Source of the DNA: Clostridium estertheticum
Lineage (GTDB): Bacteria; Bacillota; Clostridia; Clostridiales; Clostridiaceae
Assembly: GCF_011065935.2 (NCBI RefSeq)
Contig: NZ_JAAMNH020000001.1
Location: 4,299,001 to 4,363,000, forward strand
Length of the DNA stretch: 64,000 nucleotides
Direction: 5' to 3'
The position numbers and the translations under genes were made by a program. This document shows positions 16,633 to 26,289 of this stretch, piece after piece (within the stretch, counting starts at the first letter, position 1; each line of letters starts with the position of its first letter). The notes beneath the pieces are model-generated. The model was given only the letters and a program-made list of their open reading frames with translations, was not told the DNA's origin and searched no databases.

Positions 16633-17988
16633 TTATTTCTTATATTCATGTTGAATTATAGCTAAAAGTTTCTCTTTGCTATTAAGTTCTGGATTTTCTA
16701 AGGTTTTATCTAAAAGAAATTTAAGCATCTCCCCTATCTCTTTCCCTGATTTAATAGAAAATTCACTCATTAAATCTCCGCCGTTTACTGCAAGATCACT
16801 TACTGATAGTGGAACTTTAGATTCTAAAATAGCCATTGCTCTTTCTTCTACTCTACTAATTTCGCCTAAACGGATTTCAGAAGACTTAGAACCCAGCGCA
16901 TCTGCTCTCTGCAAGGCGAAGAGGTCACGTACTAAATCTACACCAACTCTATTAATAAGGCGTTTTACAGAAGCATCTGATGGTTTTGTAAGTACATTCA
17001 TATGTTCCTTTACTAAAATGCTGATTTTACTTATACTTTGATTATCGAATTTAAGTCGTCTAAGTATTTGCTGGCACATTATAAAGCTTTTTTTATCATG
17101 GCCATAAAAATGACCTATACCCCTCTTATCTATAGTAAAACAATTTGGTTTAGCTATGTCGTGTAACAATGCTGCCATTCTTATATTTAATGACTGCGGG
17201 CTGTTTTCCACAACTGCTAAAATGTGTTCAAATACATCTTTGTCATGGTGAGGATTTTTCTGATTAAATCCTACGGCCTTTTGAAGTTCTGGTAGTATAA
17301 ATTCTAATAGTTTAGTCTCCTCTAGTCCTCTTAAAGCTTTTGTAGAGTTATTGGATACCATCATTTTACATAGTTCATCTCTAATTCTTTCATTACTTAC
17401 ATTTAAAATAAGGTTAGAATTTGCTTTTATAGCCTCTAGTGTTTTTTCCTCTATATGAAAATCTAATGACGCTGCAAAACGAATAGCCCTAAGCATTCTT
17501 AGTGCGTCCTCTTGAAACCTTTTATTCGCCTCTCCTACAGCTCTAATTATTTTATTTTCTAAATCCAACCTGCCACCAAAATAATCAATAAGACCATGCT
17601 GCTCATTAAAAGCCAGTGCATTTATAGTAAAATCTCTTCTAGCTAAGTCTTCTTTTAAATTTAGAACAAATGTAACACCCTCCGGTCTTCTATTGTCTAG
17701 GTATTCGCCGTCTATTCTGTATGTTGTAACTTCGTATCCATCTCCATTTATCATAACAGTGACAGTTCCGTGTTCTATACCTGTAGGTACCGTTTTATCA
17801 AAGATTCTAATAATATCTTCAGGCAGAGCATTAGTAGTTATATCATAGTCCTTAGGCAGGGCTTTGCCAATTTTACAATCACGTACACTTCCGCCTACTA
17901 TATAAGATTCATATCCATTATTTTCCAAACATTCTAAAATGATTTTCACATCTATTGGTATATGCATTTCTATGTTTTTATCAATCAT
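16633..17988 (-). CDS. cca: CCA tRNA nucleotidyltransferase
   Basis: 451 residues. The nucleotidyltransferase head carries GGSVRD and the metal-binding DYDITT; then the RNA-binding region RRDFTINALAF and RAIRFAASLDF; then an HD domain (MAALLHDIAKP) and a C-terminal tail domain. It adds or repairs the 3' CCA of tRNA. The HD domain suggests an additional phosphohydrolase role. ATG 17988 has AAAGGGTG upstream; the longer GTG start at 17997 overlaps that site. Confidence 0.93.
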   Translation of the reverse strand: MIDKNIEMHIPIDVKIILECLENNGYESYIVGGSVRDCKIGKALPKDYDITTNALPEDIIRIFDKTVPTGIEHGTVTVMINGDGYEVTTYRIDGEYLDNRRPEGVTFVLNLKEDLARRDFTINALAFNEQHGLIDYFGGRLDLENKIIRAVGEANKRFQEDALRMLRAIRFAASLDFHIEEKTLEAIKANSNLILNVSNERIRDELCKMMVSNNSTKALRGLEETKLLEFILPELQKAVGFNQKNPHHDKDVFEHILAVVENSPQSLNIRMAALLHDIAKPNCFTIDKRGIGHFYGHDKKSFIMCQQILRRLKFDNQSISKISILVKEHMNVLTKPSDASVKRLINRVGVDLVRDLFALQRADALGSKSSEIRLGEISRVEERAMAILESKVPLSVSDLAVNGGDLMSEFSIKSGKEIGEMLKFLLDKTLENPELNSKEKLLAIIQHEYKK

Positions 17989-18088
17989 TCCAATCACCCT
18001 TTATTTTTTTACTATAAGTTGCATAAAAATAAATATCAATTCATGCTGATATTGTTTATACTTAATATTTATTTTAATGTTCCTTATC

Positions 18089-18952
18089 TTAAATATACAT
18101 TGCTATAGGTATAATTTCAATTATAGGATTATTAATGTCTATTTGACTCTTATCATAATCCCTAATTAAATTAGTACTTTTTAGAAATCTATTTTTAAAT
18201 TCTTGAAAATACCCCTCATCCAAATAATCAAAATATGTGCCACTGAGCAAACTATTGCTATTGTTTTCATTTTCCTTTGAAATCCTTACAACTTTACCAA
18301 GCACAGTGATTTTAGCACCTTCAATATAATCTAAATTATCCGCCATATATTTTATCTCTATGGGCACTATAACCTTTGTGTTGCTATTACCTATGCTACT
18401 ACTGATGAATTTTAAACATTTTTCTCTTTTGCAGTTTTCCATATCATCTTTCAGAATTTTTAAAACTTGCATCTTAACTTTATGATCTTGACTTTCATCA
18501 CCATTTTCTGTATTTTCAGGTGAGAAAGCCAATTGCATTTCCATCACCCTTATTATATCTTCTATATACTCTATAACTGGATTTTTATACAATGCACCCG
18601 TAAACTGAATAAAATCGAATTCCACTATATTCTTTACATCATTCTCATTATTTATAATCTTTAACATACTTTGATCGTTTAGTATGTTTTTTATTCTTGA
18701 CAGTATTGTTATCACAATTGAAACTCTTTCTTCAATTTTCTGCGACGAGAATTCATTTACAAGTTGAACATTTAAGTCACCCTGCATTATTTTACCACAA
18801 GTAAGTTCATATAGCGGTGTAATAGTGCTAATCGTTAATTGCTTTCTAGTGGTTTCACTTTTAATCTCCGCAAATTCCTGTATTACAATTGTATATAAAT
18901 TATTTATCAAATCTCCATTAATATATAGTGGTATTAGCGCTCTATTGTCCAT
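18089..18952 (-). CDS. Conserved protein of unknown function (possibly DUF6414-like)
   Basis: 287-residue soluble protein, no membrane segment or signal. It has an all-alpha middle (ERVSIVITILSRIKNILND) and a C-terminal beta-rich part containing MADNLDYIEGAKITVLGKVVRI, which resembles a small barrel often found in nucleic-acid or lipid-binding proteins. The opening RALIPLYINGDLINNLYTIVIQEFAEIKS is reminiscent of DUF6414 proteins, but I am unsure. GAGG precedes ATG 18952. It sits between dinB and cca, all leftward. Confidence 0.5.
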   Translation of the reverse strand: MDNRALIPLYINGDLINNLYTIVIQEFAEIKSETTRKQLTISTITPLYELTCGKIMQGDLNVQLVNEFSSQKIEERVSIVITILSRIKNILNDQSMLKIINNENDVKNIVEFDFIQFTGALYKNPVIEYIEDIIRVMEMQLAFSPENTENGDESQDHKVKMQVLKILKDDMENCKREKCLKFISSSIGNSNTKVIVPIEIKYMADNLDYIEGAKITVLGKVVRISKENENNSNSLLSGTYFDYLDEGYFQEFKNRFLKSTNLIRDYDKSQIDINNPIIEIIPIAMYI

Positions 18953-19038
18953 GCCTCTTATACCCTCCGTAAAAATAGTACTCCTACACAGTTTATATTT
19001 TTTTCCTGTGAATTAGAACAGTTTCTTTATTTGGGGAC

Positions 19039-20253
19039 TTATGGACACTTTTTATTCTTAAGCATTACTGATTTCACAACTGAAGTTTCGCCATACTTTC
19101 GCCTAAGATTATCTATAGTTTTATCTAAATTTCTTTTCCTTTCATCATAAGCATTATCAATATCAAAAATTGATGTTTGCTTGAAATTATCCTCACATAA
19201 ATTATTAAGAGAAACTCCGAGTAATCTTATTGGTTCTCCCTTCCATAATTCATCAAAAAGGTTTTTAACTGTTTCTAGTATTTCCTGCGTTGAATCTGTA
19301 GCATTATTTAAAGTCTTACTGCGAGAAGAATCATTAAATTCCTGATTTCTTATAGTCACACAAATACAATAGGAACACTTTTTTATATTTCTTAATCTAG
19401 TTGATGTATGTTCTACCAATGATAATAATACTTTATAGGCTTCATTTTTACTTTTAATATCATCCGATAATGTAGTGGAATTGCTTATTCCTTTTACCTC
19501 ATATTTATTCCATTTTACCTGCGAATTATCTATACCATTTGCATATTTCCACATCACATACCCACTACTTTTAAAGTGATATTTCAAAATTCCCACATCA
19601 TACTGAGCTAAATCCCCTATAGTAAATATATTTAAATTATTAAGCCTAGGAACAGTTCTCTTTCCCACCATGAAAAGCTCTCCTACTGGTAGATGCCACA
19701 ATTTTTTTTCAATCTCCGTCTTAAAAAGTGTATGTATTTTATCAGGCTTTTCAAAATCAGATGCCATCTTAGCTAGAAGTTTAACATCTGATATTCCAAT
19801 ATTTACTGTAAATCCTAGTTCTGCCTTTATCCTATCCTTAATTTCACAAGCTAGCAAAAGGGCTGCTTCTTTTGAAGTATTATAATTTGTTACATCTAAA
19901 AAGCACTCATCAATAGAGAATTTCTCCACATAAGGTGTATAATCACTAAAAATTTCCCTCATACTCCTACTACACCTTTCATATAAACTAAAGTCAGGTG
20001 ATATAACTACAAGGTCTATACATTTCTTTCTTGCAGTAAATAAGCTTTCTCCTGTTATTATTCCATTTTTTTTAGCTAACATAGATTTTGCGAGTACTAC
20101 ACCTCTTCGCGACTCTTCGTCCCCTCCTATTACAGCGGCTATATCCCTGAGGTCAATATCCGAGCCTTGCATAAGTTTCTCTGAAGCGCTCCAAGAAAGA
20201 AAAGCTGAATTAACATCTATATGAAAAATAAGTTTCTCATTTAATTTAAGCAT
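19039..20253 (-). CDS. dinB: DNA polymerase IV (Y family)
   Basis: 404 residues. Catalytic motifs FHIDVNSAFLSW (first Asp) and SIDECFLDVT (Asp-Glu pair) are intact, followed by helix-hairpin-helix YDVGILKYHFKSSGY and the little-finger domain. It copies damaged templates with low fidelity. The C-terminus is extended relative to E. coli DinB (351 residues), ending in a lysine-rich tail. No clear beta-clamp motif could be assigned by eye. No LexA box was confidently identified upstream. Confidence 0.9.
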   Translation of the reverse strand: MLKLNEKLIFHIDVNSAFLSWSASEKLMQGSDIDLRDIAAVIGGDEESRRGVVLAKSMLAKKNGIITGESLFTARKKCIDLVVISPDFSLYERCSRSMREIFSDYTPYVEKFSIDECFLDVTNYNTSKEAALLLACEIKDRIKAELGFTVNIGISDVKLLAKMASDFEKPDKIHTLFKTEIEKKLWHLPVGELFMVGKRTVPRLNNLNIFTIGDLAQYDVGILKYHFKSSGYVMWKYANGIDNSQVKWNKYEVKGISNSTTLSDDIKSKNEAYKVLLSLVEHTSTRLRNIKKCSYCICVTIRNQEFNDSSRSKTLNNATDSTQEILETVKNLFDELWKGEPIRLLGVSLNNLCEDNFKQTSIFDIDNAYDERKRNLDKTIDNLRRKYGETSVVKSVMLKNKKCP

Positions 20254-20327
20254 CTAATCTCATCCTTTATACTATAAATATTTTAATTTTTAAAATGTAC
20301 CTAATTAGATTATATAGAATTTTAGCA

Positions 20328-20365
20328 CAAAAAAGCAACCTATCCTTAATTAAAGAATAGATTGC
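20328..20365 (-). terminator. Terminator of the PTS operon
   Basis: GCAATCTATTC and its complement with a short AATTAA loop are followed on the minus strand by TTTTTTGTGC, 35 bases after the ptsI stop. Confidence 0.85.
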
Positions 20366-20399
20366 ACTTTGAATTATTTCTTGTATGTTAGTATAAGCC

Positions 20400-22109
20400 T
20401 TATGCTTTAGTATTATCTTTTATAAATTTCTTTATCTCATCTGAATCACCAAGCGATAATACTGGCTCGGATAGTTTTATGCACTCTTCATAGTTAGAAT
20501 TTGTAACAGCTTTACGTGCTCTTAATATTGAAGATGCACTCATACTTAATTCATCTAGTCCAAATCCAAGTAGCACCGGAATAAGATTAGTATCTCCAGC
20601 CATTTCACCACACATACCCACCATAATTCCTGCCTTATGTCCATTATCTATTACAGTTTTAATAAGTCTTAAAACCCCTGGATGGTAGAAATCATATAAA
20701 TATGATATTTTCTCATTCATTCTATCAACTGCAGTAGTATACTGAATCAAATCATTTGTACCTATACTGAAAAAATCCACCTCTTTAGCTAATATATCTG
20801 ATATTAATGCCGCAGAAGGTATTTCAATCATAATGCCCACTTGGAGATTTTCATTAAATACTACGCCTTCTGATTTAAGATCATTTTTACACTGTTCTAA
20901 GATTTTTTTAGCCTTTCTCAGTTCCTGAAGACATGATATCATAGGAAACATGATTTTAAGGTTGCCATAGGCAGATGCCCGAACTAGTGCTCTTAATTGA
21001 GTTATAAATATATCTGTTCTATCAAGACAAAGTCTTATAGCTCTATATCCTAAGAAAGGATTCATTTCACTTTCCATAGGCAAATAATCTAATTTCTTGT
21101 CTCCACCAATATCTAGGGTTCTTATAATGACAGGTTTTCCACTCATCTTTTCAAGAACTGACTTGTACTGCTCAAACTGCTCTTCTTCAGTGGGAAGAGC
21201 AGTTTTTGACATGTATAAAAACTCTGTTCTAAATAATCCTATAGCTTCTGCACCATTTCGAGTAACAGATTCTAAGTCTTCTACAGAACCTATGTTGGCA
21301 GCAAGCTCAACTGTTTTGCCGTCTAGTGTAGTAGATTTCATAGTGGCATACTTAATTAGTTGATTTTTAGCTTCAATGAATTCTATTCTTTTAGCTTTGT
21401 AATCATTTAAAGTTTTCTCATCAGGATTAATAATAATTATTCCCTCTTCTCCATCTACAACAATTAAATCGCCATCTTTAATTTCTCTTAGGCTAGCACC
21501 AACACCTACAACCGCAGGTAGCTCCAAAGAGCGTGCAATAATGCAAGTATGAGCAGTTTTTCCTCCTATTTCAGTTACTAACGCCAAAATTTTAGTTTTA
21601 TCAATTTGTGCTGTATCAGAGGGAGTAAGGTCCTTTGCTATTAATATACACTCATCTTTAATATCTGCAATTGAAGTTGCACTTATTCCCATTAGTATAT
21701 TTAATACTCTTTTACTTACATCCCTAATGTCTGCAGCTCTTTCCGTCATATATTTATTTTCCATAAGCTCGAAAATAGCTGCTGTTTCCTCTGCTACAGT
21801 TTGTAATGCATATTCTGCATTGAATTTATCAGTGGTAATTTTCTTTTGAATAGAACCTATGAATTCTGGATCTTTAAGCATAAATAAATGAGCTTCGAAT
21901 ATTTCAGCCTTTGCGCTTCCTAATTTTTCTTTTACATCACTATTTATTATTTCCAGTTGCGTCATCGCTTGTTGCAATGCATTATTAAACCTAGCTAGCT
22001 CACCCTCAAAGTCCACAACCACGCTTTTATTAATTTCTACAACTTCTTCTCTAATAACTAATGCTTTTCCTATAGCTATTCCAAAGGATGCACCTATTCC
22101 TTTTAACAT
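20400..22109 (-). CDS. ptsI: PTS enzyme I (phosphoenolpyruvate-protein phosphotransferase)
   Basis: 569 residues, the normal length. Phospho-acceptor His187 lies in GGKTAHTCIIARS. The C-terminal PEP-binding barrel carries GLFRTEFLYM, GGDKKLDYLPMESEMNPFLGYRAIR and the active cysteine in GMCGEMAGD. It takes phosphate from PEP and passes it to HPr. It is the last gene of crr-ptsH-ptsI; AGGAGG precedes the ATG. It should be expressed when the upstream GlcT-type terminator is bypassed. Confidence 0.96.
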   Translation of the reverse strand: MLKGIGASFGIAIGKALVIREEVVEINKSVVVDFEGELARFNNALQQAMTQLEIINSDVKEKLGSAKAEIFEAHLFMLKDPEFIGSIQKKITTDKFNAEYALQTVAEETAAIFELMENKYMTERAADIRDVSKRVLNILMGISATSIADIKDECILIAKDLTPSDTAQIDKTKILALVTEIGGKTAHTCIIARSLELPAVVGVGASLREIKDGDLIVVDGEEGIIIINPDEKTLNDYKAKRIEFIEAKNQLIKYATMKSTTLDGKTVELAANIGSVEDLESVTRNGAEAIGLFRTEFLYMSKTALPTEEEQFEQYKSVLEKMSGKPVIIRTLDIGGDKKLDYLPMESEMNPFLGYRAIRLCLDRTDIFITQLRALVRASAYGNLKIMFPMISCLQELRKAKKILEQCKNDLKSEGVVFNENLQVGIMIEIPSAALISDILAKEVDFFSIGTNDLIQYTTAVDRMNEKISYLYDFYHPGVLRLIKTVIDNGHKAGIMVGMCGEMAGDTNLIPVLLGFGLDELSMSASSILRARKAVTNSNYEECIKLSEPVLSLGDSDEIKKFIKDNTKA

Positions 22110-22169
22110 ACATCAATTCCTCCTAGTAGTCCTTTAGAAAGATAACAATCTTCAATTGTTTTTTTCCTA

Positions 22170-22430
22170 TTATTCAAGTCCTTGTTCTATAAGTTTTACC
22201 ATAGCTAATGCAGCGGCTTCTTCATCATCACCGGTTGCTTTTATTGTTATTTCATCATTTTTAACAGCTGCCATACACATTATAGCTACTATACTTTTAG
22301 CATTATACTCATTGCCATCTTTTACTATAAGTACTTCTGATTTAAACTTAGAAGCCTCTTTAACTACTGACAATGCCGGTCTTGCATGTATTCCTGTTTC
22401 ACTTTTAACTATTGCTTTTTTTTCTATCAT
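22170..22430 (-). CDS. ptsH: Phosphocarrier protein HPr
   Basis: 86 residues. His15 in GIHARPA is the enzyme I-dependent phosphorylation site. Ser46 in NAKSIVAIM is the HPr kinase site used for CcpA-mediated catabolite repression in Firmicutes. Second gene of the crr-ptsH-ptsI set, with ptsI starting about 60 bases downstream. Confidence 0.97.
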   Translation of the reverse strand: MIEKKAIVKSETGIHARPALSVVKEASKFKSEVLIVKDGNEYNAKSIVAIMCMAAVKNDEITIKATGDDEEAAALAMVKLIEQGLE

Positions 22431-22443
22431 AATATACGCACCC

Positions 22444-22938
22444 CTATTTCTTTAATTTTACTATTATTACTTCATTATTTTTATCTACATTTCCTAGTTT
22501 AAATTCTACAGATTCCATTATTTCATTATCTGTAAGAACTAACACACATAAATTAGACTTAGCTTTAGTTTTTATTAACTCATTATCAAATGATAATAAT
22601 TTATCTCCAGCCTTGACTTGCTTACCTTTTTCGGTGAAAGCTTCAAAGCCTTCGCCCTTCATTTCTACAGTATCAATACCAATGTGAAGTAATATCTCTA
22701 CGCCTTCTTTAGTTTTTAAAACGATAGCATGTTTTGTAGGGAATACTTGCAGAATTTCACCATCAGCTGGTGCATATAAAATCCCTTCTGTAGATTCAAA
22801 TCCTATTCCATTACCTAACATTTTTGTAGAAAAAACCTCATCAGGTATTTCTGATATGTCAAAACATCTTCCCACAACTGGAGATTTAATAATCATACTC
22901 TTTTCTTCTTTACTTTTTTTATTAAAAAAACCAAACAT
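22444..22938 (-). CDS. crr: PTS glucose-type IIA component
   Basis: 164 residues. The two active-site histidines are His70 (FPTKHAIVLKT) and His85 (EILLHIGIDTV), the pattern of EIIA-Glc. A free IIA like this serves one or more IIBC permeases lacking their own IIA. ATG 22938 is chosen because GAGG lies nine bases upstream; longer starts at 22947 and 22974 overlap or precede that site. First structural gene after the antiterminator-controlled leader. Confidence 0.93.
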   Translation of the reverse strand: MFGFFNKKSKEEKSMIIKSPVVGRCFDISEIPDEVFSTKMLGNGIGFESTEGILYAPADGEILQVFPTKHAIVLKTKEGVEILLHIGIDTVEMKGEGFEAFTEKGKQVKAGDKLLSFDNELIKTKAKSNLCVLVLTDNEIMESVEFKLGNVDKNNEVIIVKLKK

Positions 22939-22967
22939 TTTTATCATCCTCGCCTTCTCTAAGGTAG

Positions 22968-22988
22968 CTAACAATTAATAATTGTTAG
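22968..22988. repeat. Short palindrome upstream of crr
   Basis: CTAACAATTA and TAATTGTTAG, perfect 10-bp arms about a single central base, 30 bases upstream of the crr start. It resembles palindromes found near the metPS genes and at 27176-27225. Confidence 0.75.
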
Positions 22989-23142
22989 ACTCCTAAATTT
23001 ACTTAATTATGAGATTTCATTTTTAATTTTTATAATTTATATAAATATTAGTTTGTGCATTGTTTAGCATTTTAAATACATTTATTAAGAATCTACAAAA
23101 GTGACTTAATCCAGTAAACTGGCTGGCTTCTAAAATACTATT

Positions 23143-23193
23143 AAAAAAAAAGACATAACCTAATAAGATGCATTAAAAGCATTTTATATGGTT
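23143..23193 (-). terminator. Leader terminator of the PTS operon
   Basis: On the minus strand AACCATATAAAATGC and GCATCTTATTAGGTT pair with few mismatches around TTTTAAT, followed by TATGTC and a run of about ten T. The 5' side of the stem overlaps the end of the RNA antiterminator site, so the two structures are mutually exclusive. Confidence 0.88.
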
Positions 23194-23220
23194 CATGCCT
23201 GATCTAATCAGTAACACACC
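23190..23220 (-). promoter_or_regulatory. Ribonucleic antiterminator (RAT) of the GlcT/LicT type
   Basis: The minus-strand sequence GTTACTGATTAGATCAGGCA sits between GGTGT and TGAACC. It has the conserved RAT halves GTTACTG and CAGGCA, as in ptsG leaders bound by GlcT. When the antiterminator protein binds this hairpin, the overlapping terminator cannot form and crr-ptsH-ptsI is transcribed. Confidence 0.85.
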
Positions 23221-23242
23221 TAATATTATAAACATTATTTTT

Positions 23243-24079
23243 TTAATTTGATTGCTTTAATCTATAAATATGCAATGACATATATCCAACTTCATCTTCG
23301 CAAACTTCTTTAAAAAGCTTTTCTGATATAAATTTACATACCTTCTTAGAAATTTCATACTCTTCACTCATTGAAGTTTTAACGGATTCTAACATTACAT
23401 TTTTTAAAACCTTATCATTTTCAATTCTATCTAGTGCATATCTTAAATGTGATACTAGCCTCGCATATTCCATGGATTTTTGATTAGTATTTATTCCAAG
23501 TAGCTCTTGAATATATTCCATTACTTCTTTAATAATTCTAGTATATTTAAGGCTTTGAGACACTTCTTTATTAACTCTAGCAGAATGTACATGAAGAGTA
23601 ATAAAACCGATTTCACTTTCTGGTAGCTCTACATTTAATTTTTCTTTAATAAGTTCTGAACCTTTTTCTGCTATGCTATATTCTTTAGGATATAACGTCT
23701 GTATTTCATTTAAAAAAGGATTAACTATATCAATTCCAAGTTCTATTCTTTTCATTGCAAAACTAATATGGTCAGCCAGCCCAACATGTATACGTGAAGT
23801 TAACTTTTCTTTTAAAATATCTTCTGCAAGAGAAATTATTTCTTCTGTTACTGCCAAAATTTTGCCTTCTACATTATTAAGAATTTCAACATAGTTAGCT
23901 TTTTCACTATCATCAATTTTAATAAACTTCTGCTCTATAGTACTTGCTTTAGTTATAAGTTCACCAGGTTTTTTACCAAAACCTATTCCTTTACCAAAAA
24001 GCACATAGACATTATTGTTTTTTTCAGAAACAACAACATTGCTACTAAGAGATTTTAATACTTTATAATCAATATCCAT
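23243..24079 (-). CDS. glcT: BglG/GlcT-family transcription antiterminator
   Basis: 278 residues: an N-terminal RNA-binding CAT domain (VLKSLSSNVVVSEKNNNVYVLFGKGIGFGKKPGELI), then two PTS-regulation domains. PRD1 histidines appear in HVGLADHISFA and LHVHSARV; PRD2 ones in LVSHLRYAL and SLHIYRL. PTS components phosphorylate these to switch activity. It lies 23 bases upstream of a RAT site preceding crr-ptsH-ptsI, so it very probably controls that operon and may be partly cotranscribed with it. Whether the inducer is glucose is inferred. Confidence 0.88.
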   Translation of the reverse strand: MDIDYKVLKSLSSNVVVSEKNNNVYVLFGKGIGFGKKPGELITKASTIEQKFIKIDDSEKANYVEILNNVEGKILAVTEEIISLAEDILKEKLTSRIHVGLADHISFAMKRIELGIDIVNPFLNEIQTLYPKEYSIAEKGSELIKEKLNVELPESEIGFITLHVHSARVNKEVSQSLKYTRIIKEVMEYIQELLGINTNQKSMEYARLVSHLRYALDRIENDKVLKNVMLESVKTSMSEEYEISKKVCKFISEKLFKEVCEDEVGYMSLHIYRLKQSN

Positions 24080-24350
24080 ATTAACATTACCTCTTCTATA
24101 GTTTAAAATACATTTTGAAAATATTCAAGCGTTTTTCAAAATATATTCTTAAAAATTTAAAATTCAGTACATAATTTGTCGCATTTTGTTAATTAAATGC
24201 TTTAAATCACTGTTTTCTTCTTTAAATTACCATATTATTATTTCTAATATTGTATAATATAACACAATTATTGCATATATAAGGAACTCTAGCACATATA
24301 AACTATTTCACACTTAAGTATATAAAATCACTAAATTTACTATACTACAA

Positions 24351-24380
24351 ATAAAATCCTGACTTTTGTCAGGATTTTAT
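24351..24380. terminator. Terminator of the 52-residue protein gene
   Basis: AAAATCCTGAC and GTCAGGATTTT pair around TTTT. It contains the stop codon of the small gene starting at 24527 and can work on both strands. Confidence 0.85.
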
Positions 24381-24527
24381 AATATGCTTTTTCATGGCCA
24401 TAAGATAATAATCACGCTGAAACTCATTATTAAAAGTTTTCTCTAGTTCTTTTAATTTTTCTGTTTCTCCTTGTGATAAATCAGCATAAGCTATACCATT
24501 AGAATCTTTTAAGTACTCTTTATCCAT
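24369..24527 (-). CDS. Small protein of 52 residues, unknown
   Basis: ATG 24527 has AGGTGAT six bases upstream. The product begins MDKEYLKDSNGIAYADLSQ, is charged and helical, and ends ...MKKHIIKS, with TGA inside a terminator stem. It lies downstream of hcp on the same strand but is separated from it by the hcp terminator. No family recognised. Confidence 0.6.
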   Translation of the reverse strand: MDKEYLKDSNGIAYADLSQGETEKLKELEKTFNNEFQRDYYLMAMKKHIIKS

Positions 24528-24608
24528 TAAAATCACCTCATGATTATTCTACCCTTAAAATCTATTCTTATGTAAAATTATTATGCCATGAAGTTAATTA
24601 TAAATACA

Positions 24609-24634
24609 AGCACCCTAAACTTCTTTAGGGTGCT
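24609..24634 (-). terminator. Terminator of hcp
   Basis: AGCACCCTAAA and TTTAGGGTGCT form an 11-bp stem just after the hcp stop codon. The following T content on the minus strand is modest (TTGTATTTATAA). Confidence 0.75.
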
Positions 24635-24645
24635 CCATTAAAATT

Positions 24646-26289
24646 CTAAGCCATAAACATTTTCATATCCTCTTCCACAGTTGAAATTCCAGCTATTCCA
24701 AAATTCTCAACTAACACATTAACAACATTTGGGGATAAAAATGCTGGCAATGTTGGTCCTAAGTGAATATTTTTAACGCCTAAGTGTAATAAGGCGAGTA
24801 GTACTATTACAGCTTTTTGCTCATACCATGCAATATTGTATGTTATTGGTAACTCATTGATATCAGATAGTCCAAATACTTCTTGAAGTTTCATTGCTAT
24901 AACAACTAATGAATATGAGTCATTACATTGACCTGCATCTAGAACTCTAGGAATTCCACCAATATCTCCAAGTTCTAATTTATTGTATCTGTATTTTGCA
25001 CATCCTGCAGTTAAAATAACCGTATCATTTGGTAATTCTTTTGCAAATTCAGTGTAGTATTCGCGACCTTTCATTCTTCCATCGCAACCAGCCATTACAA
25101 AGAACCTTTTGATTGCGCCTGTTTTAACAGCATCTACAACTTTATCAGCTAGTGCTAATACTTGATTATGAGCAAAACCTCCAACTATTTCTCCTCTTTC
25201 AATTTCAATTGGAGCACTACATTTTTTAGCATGCTCAATTATTGCTGAAAAATCTTTTGCATTTCCATCTATTCTATCTTCTATATGCTTCATACCATCA
25301 AATCCAGCTGCTCCAGTAGTATAAACTCTATCCTTATAAGAATCCTTTGGAGGAGTTATACAGTTTGTTGTCATTAGTATTGGTCCATTAAAGCTTTCAA
25401 ACTCTGAATCTTGCTTCCACCATGCATTTCCGTAGTTACCTACAAGATGAGCATATTTTTTGAAAGCTGGGTAATAGTTTGCTGGTAACATCTCACTATG
25501 AGTATATACATCTACTCCTGTGCCTTCTGTTTGTTTTAATAGTTCTTCCATATCTTTTAAATCATGTCCACTAATTAATATAGCCGGGTTGTTTCGAACA
25601 CCTATGTTAACCTTTGAAATTTCAGGATTTCCATAAGTAGTAGTGTTAGCTTCATCTAATAATGCCATAGCGTCTACTCCATACTTACCACACTCAAGTA
25701 CTAATGCCACCAACTCATCAACAGATAGGTTATCATTAGTTGTTTGTGCCAATCCCTTTTGCATATATGCATATATATCGTTATTTTCATACCCTAAATT
25801 ATATCCGTGCTCAGTATATGCCGCTATTCCCTTAATACCATATATTACTAATTCTCTTAGTGATCTTACATCTTCATTTTCTGTTTTAAGTACTCCCACA
25901 TTCATAGATTTACTTTCAAACTCTGAGGCACTACCTGTCCATGTTGCACATTCAGGTAAATTTCCATCTATTGCTCCACCAGCATTTAATAGTTCACCTT
26001 TAATTACTTCACGTAATTCTAATGCTTTTGTTATTGTTTGTATAAATCTACTTTTATCAAAATTTGCATTTGTTATAGTCATGAATAATCCGTTTGCTAC
26101 AAATTTATTTACTTCTTCATTTTCTATCCCTAGTTTCCTTGCTCTTGTGCTGTAGATTGAGATTCCTTTTAAAACATAAATTAACAGATCCTGCATATTA
26201 GCTAGATCATCTGTTTTACCACAAACTCCTCGAGTTGTACAACCTGTTCCCTTTGAAGCTTCTTGACATTGATAACAAAACATACCCAT
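24646..26289 (-). CDS. hcp: Hybrid cluster protein / hydroxylamine reductase
   Basis: 547 residues. The N-terminal cluster ligands are Cys5, Cys8, Cys17 and Cys23 (CX2CX8CX5C), the spacing of anaerobe-type Hcp carrying a [4Fe-4S] cluster. Hybrid-cluster ligands are in ILISGHDLKD, TNCITPP, AGCDGR and GCAKYRYN...DAGQCND. Hcp reduces hydroxylamine in vitro and is thought to detoxify nitric oxide in vivo. An operator-like GTAAC-N4-GTTAC lies 160 bases upstream. No dedicated Hcr reductase partner is adjacent. Confidence 0.95.
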   Translation of the reverse strand: MGMFCYQCQEASKGTGCTTRGVCGKTDDLANMQDLLIYVLKGISIYSTRARKLGIENEEVNKFVANGLFMTITNANFDKSRFIQTITKALELREVIKGELLNAGGAIDGNLPECATWTGSASEFESKSMNVGVLKTENEDVRSLRELVIYGIKGIAAYTEHGYNLGYENNDIYAYMQKGLAQTTNDNLSVDELVALVLECGKYGVDAMALLDEANTTTYGNPEISKVNIGVRNNPAILISGHDLKDMEELLKQTEGTGVDVYTHSEMLPANYYPAFKKYAHLVGNYGNAWWKQDSEFESFNGPILMTTNCITPPKDSYKDRVYTTGAAGFDGMKHIEDRIDGNAKDFSAIIEHAKKCSAPIEIERGEIVGGFAHNQVLALADKVVDAVKTGAIKRFFVMAGCDGRMKGREYYTEFAKELPNDTVILTAGCAKYRYNKLELGDIGGIPRVLDAGQCNDSYSLVVIAMKLQEVFGLSDINELPITYNIAWYEQKAVIVLLALLHLGVKNIHLGPTLPAFLSPNVVNVLVENFGIAGISTVEEDMKMFMA

